From: Anisodus tanguticus
Taxonomy: Eukaryota > Streptophyta > Magnoliopsida > Solanales > Solanaceae
NCBI GenBank assembly: GCA_034509755.1
Contig: CM067556.1
Span: forward strand, 14,841,501 to 14,905,500
Length of the DNA stretch: 64,000 nt
Reading direction: 5' to 3'
Part shown: piece by piece, positions 58,187-64,000 of the stretch
Position numbering within the stretch: the first letter of the stretch is position 1
Layout of the letters: each line of letters starts with the position of its first letter
The notes under the pieces: model-generated
What the model saw: only the letters and a program-made list of their open reading frames with translations
Told to the model about the DNA's origin: nothing
Database searches by the model: none
Made by a program: the position numbers and the translations under genes

Positions 58187-58706
58187 TACGCGAACCTTTT
58201 ACATTCATGGTCATATTTCATGTGTTATTGATGATTCATATTTTAATGTTTCGTATAGTTTTATAATAGCAATTAAGTATTTTCTATACTTCACTCATTG
58301 TTTGATTTTATGCAAGATTTACATCTGTTAATTCCGATCTTGTGTTTGCAAGTTAATCTTTAAAATATTACTAATTAGGAATATGTACACTAACACAGAA
58401 AATATGATTCTTTGAATAATTGAATACACATGGCGTTTTCTAAGGGAAAGATATATTGTCAGGGTCATATCTCTGTCTTTTTGCGTAACGATTTCATACA
58501 CACAAGGTATTTGAAAGTATTAATTTTTAGTGAAATTTTATTAAATGTTAATAGGGACTTGGCAAATGGAAAGAAGAGAGGCTCGAGTCCTGATTCGTAG
58601 CAGTCCTCCAATTTTAATTTTATAACCTTCACCTTTTATGAGCTTTTCGAGAGAACAAATTGATTGTATTTGGTTGCAGGTCTCTTTTCCATGTATTTGG
58701 TTGCAG

Positions 58707-58809
58707 GTCTCTTCAGAAAGCCTTCAAAGATGACTGTGAAAGGATTTGACCGGGAGATTGAAAATATGTACCTCCCAGAGACAATCATTATTAGGGATAA
58801 ATGTATTTG
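58707..58809 (+). other. Possible orphan exon
   Basis: After a ttgcag acceptor: LFRKPSKMTVKGFDREIENM, YLPETIIIRDKC, then stop. Protein-like composition, family not recognised. The acceptor and the first bases are duplicated 27 bases upstream (58665-58686). Confidence 0.3.
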
Positions 58810-60199
58810 AACACATTCGTATTATTAATAAGATCTTATTAATATTTATGACATTTGCGATTATTGAATTATTATTTGATTGTTTGTAATTATTCATTAA
58901 TGTGCATCCCTTGAACTTACGTTGTCATTAATAGAGTGAGATATTGATGATAGAGCGTAACTTTAAAATAGCCTCGACTAATGATTATCGAGAATGAGAT
59001 ATCGATGATATGTTATAAGTCGACATGTGGTCTGCGTCACATTCTTAGAGAATGTAGTATGTCTTACCTGCTACTAGTGATGGACACATGGATACTTTTG
59101 AAAAGTATTAGTATACCCTGTTGATAAACTATTTGTTATACATGTCTAAAGTGTTATTAGCGTGTGGGAGATGAAAGTACTTTGACTTGAGATCAATACG
59201 CACCTTGTTTACAGAGTAATGTACTTTGACCATGTCCTAAGCTTAAACTCCTTATAGGATAAGACACGGCTTGTGTTGGGTGCATTATGATGTAAATTAA
59301 GGTGGTAGTTGAGCCAAGAATAGGATTCATTCCTCGATTGGATATTCGAGAGAGCACTCAACTTCTCAGTGATATTAGGTCGACCAAGTCATTGGCCAAT
59401 GCAAGAGACATATTTAGAATATGGTCTAATTGTCGACTAATATAGATTATCTGACTTTCTTGACAGAAGAATACACCATAACATAGTGCTTGCAGTCGAA
59501 GGGGCAGTCGCGTGTAATCCTAAGTAAAGATTCCAGATAATACAACCTGTAAGTGTTCATGTTTTATGTTACATGTTTTTTATTATCATATAACCAAAGC
59601 AGAAGAAATTGTTGAGTTAAGTAGAACAAAATTTTAAACTTCCGCTATGCCTACTTATATGTTTTGAACCCAACAAAAATCGTACAGTTCAAACACGTAC
59701 GAGTGTGGTTGTTTGCGTCTTCTATCCCAATACGAGCTGGCACATTGTTTTTCAATATCAATTTTTCCTAATTATCAAGTACATGCAATATTAGTATAAC
59801 TTCACAAGCAATTTTGGAAAAGTACTACATTAAGGCTTACCTCATAAATACTGATTTATATGACACTGTAAGCTCACGAAAGATGAATTTTGGTAAGAAG
59901 AACTAAGCTACAGCAAATGTAAACTTTGATAATCTCCTTTAACTTTGTGTGCATCTTTTCCCATATATGAAAATGTTGCTGACGCGACTGAGATTGTAGT
60001 CTACTTCTAGTTCTACTTTCACTTCGATTGAATTATGTTATTTTAGCGGAAGTGGTTGTTGTTATGCTTCACGGTTCAGCGTCTTGAAAAGCTCCCAAAA
60101 AAATGTATCCAGCAGTGCGTTTCCATTGAATTGTTTCAATGTGCAGGCTTGATATTCTAAAATATTTCTATCTTGTTACTAAGAATGTCATTCTTGTAG
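58810..60199. other. Unassigned stretch, perhaps retroelement-derived
   Basis: No gene. The style of 58900-59690 (moderately GC, no frames) and its end 'aacttccgctatgcc...gaacccaaca' resemble the LTR ends at 50983 and 60387, hinting at a decayed copia element, but no second LTR or domain was found. Confidence 0.3.
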
Positions 60200-60375
60200 C
60201 CAGACAATAATTGAACAATTTGTGGCTAGATTGGATGTAGCCATGTTCAACGCCATCCTTCAAGAGTCTGCTAATGAGACCCTTCAAATCCTATATCAGA
60301 CCCGATTAGTGATGCCAATGTTCTTCCCACTCCAGATGGAAAGGCTAGCTTTGGGGGAAGTGTACAGCTGAAAAT
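60200..60375 (+). pseudogene. Exon relic of a gar2-related / NT-C2-type plant protein
   Basis: After a ttgtag acceptor: EQFVARLDVAMFNAILQESA, then, one frame over, PSNPISDPISDANVLPTPDG, KASFGGSVQLK. This is the conserved ARLDVAMFNAILRES...SDPISD..VLP.P.GK.SFG block of plant gar2-related proteins (Arabidopsis At2g42320/At3g57780 type). A frameshift near 60282 breaks it. A solo LTR sits 11 bases downstream. No other exon of the gene could be assigned with confidence. Confidence 0.6.
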
Positions 60376-60386
60376 ATTGTAAAATA

Positions 60387-60748
60387 TGTTGAGGTCGAAA
60401 TAACAGGGCGTCATGCGGAAGGTAACAATTGCAAATTTTGAAACGATAAATCAGACAATAAATAAAAACTATAAAAAGACTTATGATGTTATATAAGTTT
60501 GGTCAATTGACCTACAATATAAATGTATTCTAAATCTATTGAAGAAAAAATCTTCCCTAGCTACATTGTGGATACTACTTTGTTGTCTATGTGAAAAAAT
60601 AATCTCCTATTTATAGAAGTCAAAAACTTCTCCTCCAAGAAAGGATAGAAATGGGTGGAATACTTTTCCACGAAGAAAATCTTTTCCCCCAAGAAAACAT
60701 TTTTGAAGTAAAATACAATTATGGTAAAATTCAGTACAAATCCTAACA
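60387..60748 (-). mobile_element. Solo LTR, same family as 50983-51392
   Basis: Minus strand starts TGTTAGGATTTGTACTG and ends ..CGACCTCAACA. Flanks aaata (60382-60386) and agata (60749-60753), an imperfect 5-bp duplication. No primer site or purine tract beside it. Confidence 0.75.
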
Positions 60749-61709
60749 AGATATACGGTTGGATTTTGCCCAGTTAGATGGATTATTAGAGTTTAGACCT
60801 AACGATAAACGATAGGTAGTTGTTTGCCTGTTGTTATCAAAAGTATTGTTACATTCCAGCCTTTGATTGATGGAACAACTATTTATTTCAATAGCTTTCT
60901 TTTTTAATTATCAAAAATAAATCAGCAACCTCATTTTCCCCCTCTGTATCCAAGAACAAGGGAATTTTGCCTCATTCAATTATAGACTTGTTTCCCAATC
61001 TACAAACCTACTATTATTTTTCCTAACTCGTTTTTTTTTATTAGTACATACAACCCTTGATTTTCTGCATATACATTCGAATGGACATTACAAAGACGTT
61101 TGTGAAAAATTATTATTTATCCTTTGATACAGATGCAACTTTTTTCCATGTAGATCGAGCACATGTTAGGAATTGGTCCAGATGCGGAATCACTAGAAGA
61201 TGTAAAGGGGGCAGAAAATATTGAAGATGATGCTTCCAAAGGATATGCCTTTAAGTAGGACAATGAGAAAAAAGGTCAAATACTGAACCCCGACAATTAA
61301 GATATGTTCTTCATTTTTTTTTTCCTTCAACATGGTGCTTCTTGTTTATTCAGGTATGTCGGGCATTTAGTCCATCGCTAATAAGAAGGGTTCTTAACAT
61401 ATTGGATTCATCATTGAGTTATAAGGCGTGGGTTCAACCTACCTGATGGAATCTGCTACTTGAACCTCTTATGTATATATATGTGAAAAATGTGTAGATA
61501 TGATTAAAAATATTTCAGGACCTACATTTCAACCTATCTAGAGTTCACGACCTGTAAAAATCCTGAATCTTCCAAAGGGTAAAATCCTGAATCTTCCGAA
61601 GGGTTTTTAGTCATTTGATATTCGATTTAGTTATAAACAAGCAAAATGATCCTCAGAGAATATATAGATGAGAACTTGCTTATCAAATGTTCATATGTAA
61701 CTATTAAAC
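60749..61709. other. Intergenic stretch
   Basis: A short block at 61154-61258 (IEHMLGIGPDAESLEDVKGA, ENIEDDASKGYAFK) is protein-like and follows a ccatgtag acceptor; it may be another exon of the relic at 60200, but I do not recognise it. Confidence 0.3.
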
Positions 61710-62007
61710 TGCTGATGGTTATACGTATAGGCTAACTTAAATACACTATTAGTTAGTCATTTAGCTTAGTTGATTACTGCAGTTAGAATGATGAGCTAGA
61801 TGGCAATTATTTTCTTAACTGTAGTATAGATAACTACGGTGGTTAGATAGTTAGATGTAAGGAGTTAGTTGTAGTAGTTCTTTTTCATTACAGAGCAATA
61901 CAATTTTAATTCATTTCCTTTCTTCCTCTCTTCCTCCATAGCTCGAAGGTCGTTTCCAATTCTGTAGATCTCGATGACTGTCATGCATGGATTGACTAGA
62001 TTTTACA
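61710..62007 (+). repeat. E5 5' LTR
   Basis: tgctgatggttatacgtata at its start is repeated at 63136. Ends tttaca before the primer site. Confidence 0.8.
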
Positions 62008-62112
62008 TGGTATACTAGACTATATTTGGTTCACTGAAACTTAATCTCTTTCGGCCCCTACATAGTTCCAGATCGGAGAACATGGGCGACCACACTAGAC
62101 CACAATCATCCA

Positions 62113-62460
62113 TTGTTCCTGCTACCTACTGATACTTTTGGAGTAACGCTCATATTTGTGCAACTCACAGGAAGAGAGAACTATGCGTTAAGGAATCAAT
62201 CCATGAAAATTGCATTACTTGGTAAGAACAAGCTTTGTTTTGTGGATGGTAGCTGTGTCAAGAGCAGTTATCAAGGTAATTGTGAAAAATCTAAGGCATT
62301 TGCAGATCACATTCAACAGAAAAGGCTTTATCAGTTTCTGATGAGATTAAATGACTAATATGCAAGGGCAAGAAACCAATTTCTAATTAAGGATGCATCC
62401 TCGACCTATGCATTGATTATGCAGGAGGACAGTCAGAATGCTTACTAATACAATGCAGAT
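62113..62460 (+). pseudogene. E5 gag fragment
   Basis: LTGRENYALRNQSMKIALLG, KNKLCFVDGSC is the copia gag N-terminal signature; later IQQKRLYQFLMRLND then stops. The rest of gag continues broken (NQFLIKDASSTYALIMQED) to about 62435. Confidence 0.82.
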
Positions 62461-62559
62461 TGAGGTAAATGAAACAACTGCCTTGACATAGTTATAATAG
62501 GCCACCTAAGAATCAGTTACATTGTGATTTTTGTTACAAGAAAGGGCAATGCGTTTGTT

Positions 62560-63115
62560 GTGCAGGTCATCAGACAATTTATGCACCAGCCAAAACTCAC
62601 ACATGAATGCAACACTAAGAGTCATCATATACACTAAAAAAAATGCACCTGGTTTAGGACTATTAATGTCCTCCAAGAGATCACACACACTATTAGCTTT
62701 CTGTGACTTGGACTGGACAACATGTTCTGAATACACTGTGAAGTTTGGAGATTCATCGGTTTCATGGAAATCAAAGAACCAAGGGATAGTGTCAAGGAGT
62801 TCGGCTGAGGCAAAATTTAGAAGCATGGCTTCCACAGTTGCTGAGATTTTTCTTAGTTGGTCAATCTATTTCAAGAAATGGGGATCAAAATTGCTCAACA
62901 TGTGAAGATGTATTAAGACAGCAAAGCGTCTATCCAGATAGCTGCCAATTCAATCCTCCATGAACGTACCAAACATATAAACATTGATCGTCATTTTGTG
63001 AGGGAGAAGATACACAAGGCCTCATTTGCACTCATTATGTAAAGACCACTGAACAGTAAGCAGATTTATTAACCAAAGGACTTGGCAAAGGACAACACCA
63101 TCAATTATTTGCTAG
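62560..63115 (+). pseudogene. E5 RNase H fragment
   Basis: LAFCDLDWTTCSEYTVKFGD, SSVSWKSKNQGIVSRSSAEA, KFRSMASTVAEI is copia RNase H; then KHINIDRHFVREKI near 62975 and a relic of ADLLTKGLGK near 63060. Frameshifts between blocks. Confidence 0.85.
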
Positions 63116-63399
63116 ATAAGCGGGGAGTATTGAGCTGCTGATGGTTATATGTATAGGCTAACTTGAACAAAATTAGTTAACTTAAATAATGCTTAGTTAA
63201 TTACTGCTCTTAGATTAATGAGTTGGATGTTTTTTTTTCTTCTAAGTCGTGTAAACAAAAGAATGAAACAAAAACTAACCACATTCCCGCCCAAATTTGA
63301 TTTTGTTACGCTCATACTGCGACTAATATACTTGCAAAAAGAATAAAGGTCACAGGAGAATCAAATCAATCAACTGATCAGTATAGAAAGAACTTCACT

Positions 63400-63575
63400 C
63401 ACGAGTTCGATCCCCTGCATAAATTTTTTTGGTTGAGCCTGTCACACATTGCTTGCCAAGTGTGGTTAATCGCCTGACGTGGTTTGCAGGTTATTGCGTC
63501 AGTCCAGGGTTACCCTGTGCTCACTCGAGAGAATAGCGGCTGCGGGTTCCTTCGTTCAATAAAAAAAAGAACTGC
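63400..63575 (+). mobile_element. SINE-like element, 5'-truncated
   Basis: gagttcgatccc matches a pol III B box. GC-rich body (ttgccaagtgtggttaatcg, tcgagagaatagcggctgcg) and an A-rich tail (caataaaaaaaaga). No A box found upstream. Confidence 0.45.
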
Positions 63576-63647
63576 ATTCATGTGCTGAAAATTTACAATT
63601 ATGATATCAAGAAAACGAGCTTAATTAGTACTCTCTTGTTCTTTTCT

Positions 63648-63723
63648 TCACACCCATAATTTGCACTATAATAGTATACGAGTATGTTTTTTTTATATTG
63701 GAACAAAACGTATTCAATTTAAG
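63648..63723 (+). repeat. Promoter-like dispersed repeat, copy 2
   Basis: 76 of 77 bases of 36967-37043; one A lost in ctataatag. The flanks on both sides are unrelated to those of copy 1. Confidence 0.88.
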
Positions 63724-64000
63724 CCTCCAAATAATATTTATCACGTGCCGTCGGCTGCGGAGCGTATTACGAAATATTTTACACGCGTCAGCGTATTACG
63801 TATTTATATACAATAAAAATAACCGATATTTTCATCGTGGCATATTACGTACAATAAAAAGTTAATTTTGTCATTTTGTGCCTTCGTACAATCAATAGAT
63901 GATATCTTTTTTCAGGTTATATATGCGCGAATTAGTAAAATAATTAATAAACGATAAAGAACATAATTATTATAATAAGCTACATATTAAGGACATAAAT
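63724..64000. other. AT-rich end of window
   Basis: Nothing recognised; a few CpG-containing 'gcgtattacg' repeats at 63759-63805. Confidence 0.4.

Larger units (their letters stand above)
61710..63230 (+). mobile_element. E5: internally deleted copia element
   Basis: 5' LTR 61710-62007 (TGCTGATGG ... TTACA) followed by a primer site tggtatactagac (altered tRNA-iMet type). A gag N-terminus and an RNase H end follow directly, so protease, integrase and most of RT are missing. 3' LTR begins at 63136 after a purine tract (aagcggggag) and is cut off about 90 bases in. Confidence 0.85.

Noticed and set aside
1..64000. tRNA, rRNA, CRISPR arrays, bacterial-style operons, organellar inserts
   Set aside because: Both strands were read for cloverleaf boxes, direct-repeat/spacer arrays and rRNA-like blocks; only SINE-embedded pol III box remnants were seen.

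Overview
The window is plant nuclear DNA, most likely from a Solanaceae genome. Evidence: AT-rich sequence with GT-AG introns, Ty1-copia LTR retrotransposons, TA-flanked Stowaway MITEs, and SINE/RTE-like copies carrying the (GTT)n tail and the CTTGAGCCGAG-type block typical of Solanaceae short retroposons. I cannot fix the genus. Nothing bacterial, organellar or viral in the strict sense was seen.

Four host genes look intact. (1) A three-exon DRM1/ARP dormancy- and auxin-repressed protein gene on the minus strand (9375-10273, 123 aa). (2) A single-exon 158-aa plant protein of unknown function (19960-20436). (3) A nine-exon RLP4-type receptor-like protein (24008-31339, 625 aa: signal peptide, malectin-like domain, LRRs, one membrane span, no kinase). 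(4) A single-exon AP2/ERF transcription factor with EAR repression motifs (47938-48396, 152 aa). Two host gene relics are present: a RING1-type polycomb E3 ligase pseudogene (7220-8547) and one broken exon of a gar2-related/NT-C2-type protein (60200-60375).

Region by region. 1-6612 is a decayed copia element (E1) whose 5' LTR runs off the left edge. 7.2-10.4 kb holds the RING1 pseudogene and DRM1. 10.5-13 kb is intergenic with a Stowaway, a 19-bp-TSD SINE and a MITE. 13.98-18.92 kb is a second copia family (E3, minus). 19.9-31.4 kb holds the unknown gene and RLP4, whose intron 7 carries a Mutator-like MITE. 32-39 kb is a nest of small elements: a SINE inside a MITE, an almost internally empty copia element (E4), a fold-back element, a Stowaway and a hAT-like element. 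39.34-45.72 kb is copia E2 (minus), a relative of E1. 45.8-64 kb holds the ERF gene, solo LTRs, SINEs, Stowaways, a degenerate tandem array, a 281-bp TRIM, the gar2-related relic and an internally deleted copia element (E5).

The most unusual observation concerns E1 and E2. They lack the tRNA-iMet primer site (TGGTATCAG...) that E3, E5, the TRIM and another LTR in this window carry. Instead, the bases 1-2 nt inside the 5' LTR are perfectly complementary, over 14-15 nt, to a stretch within the same LTR about 200 nt after its TATA box. The two elements differ at two positions in this stretch and both are compensated on the other side. This pattern suggests self-primed reverse transcription in a plant Ty1-copia lineage.
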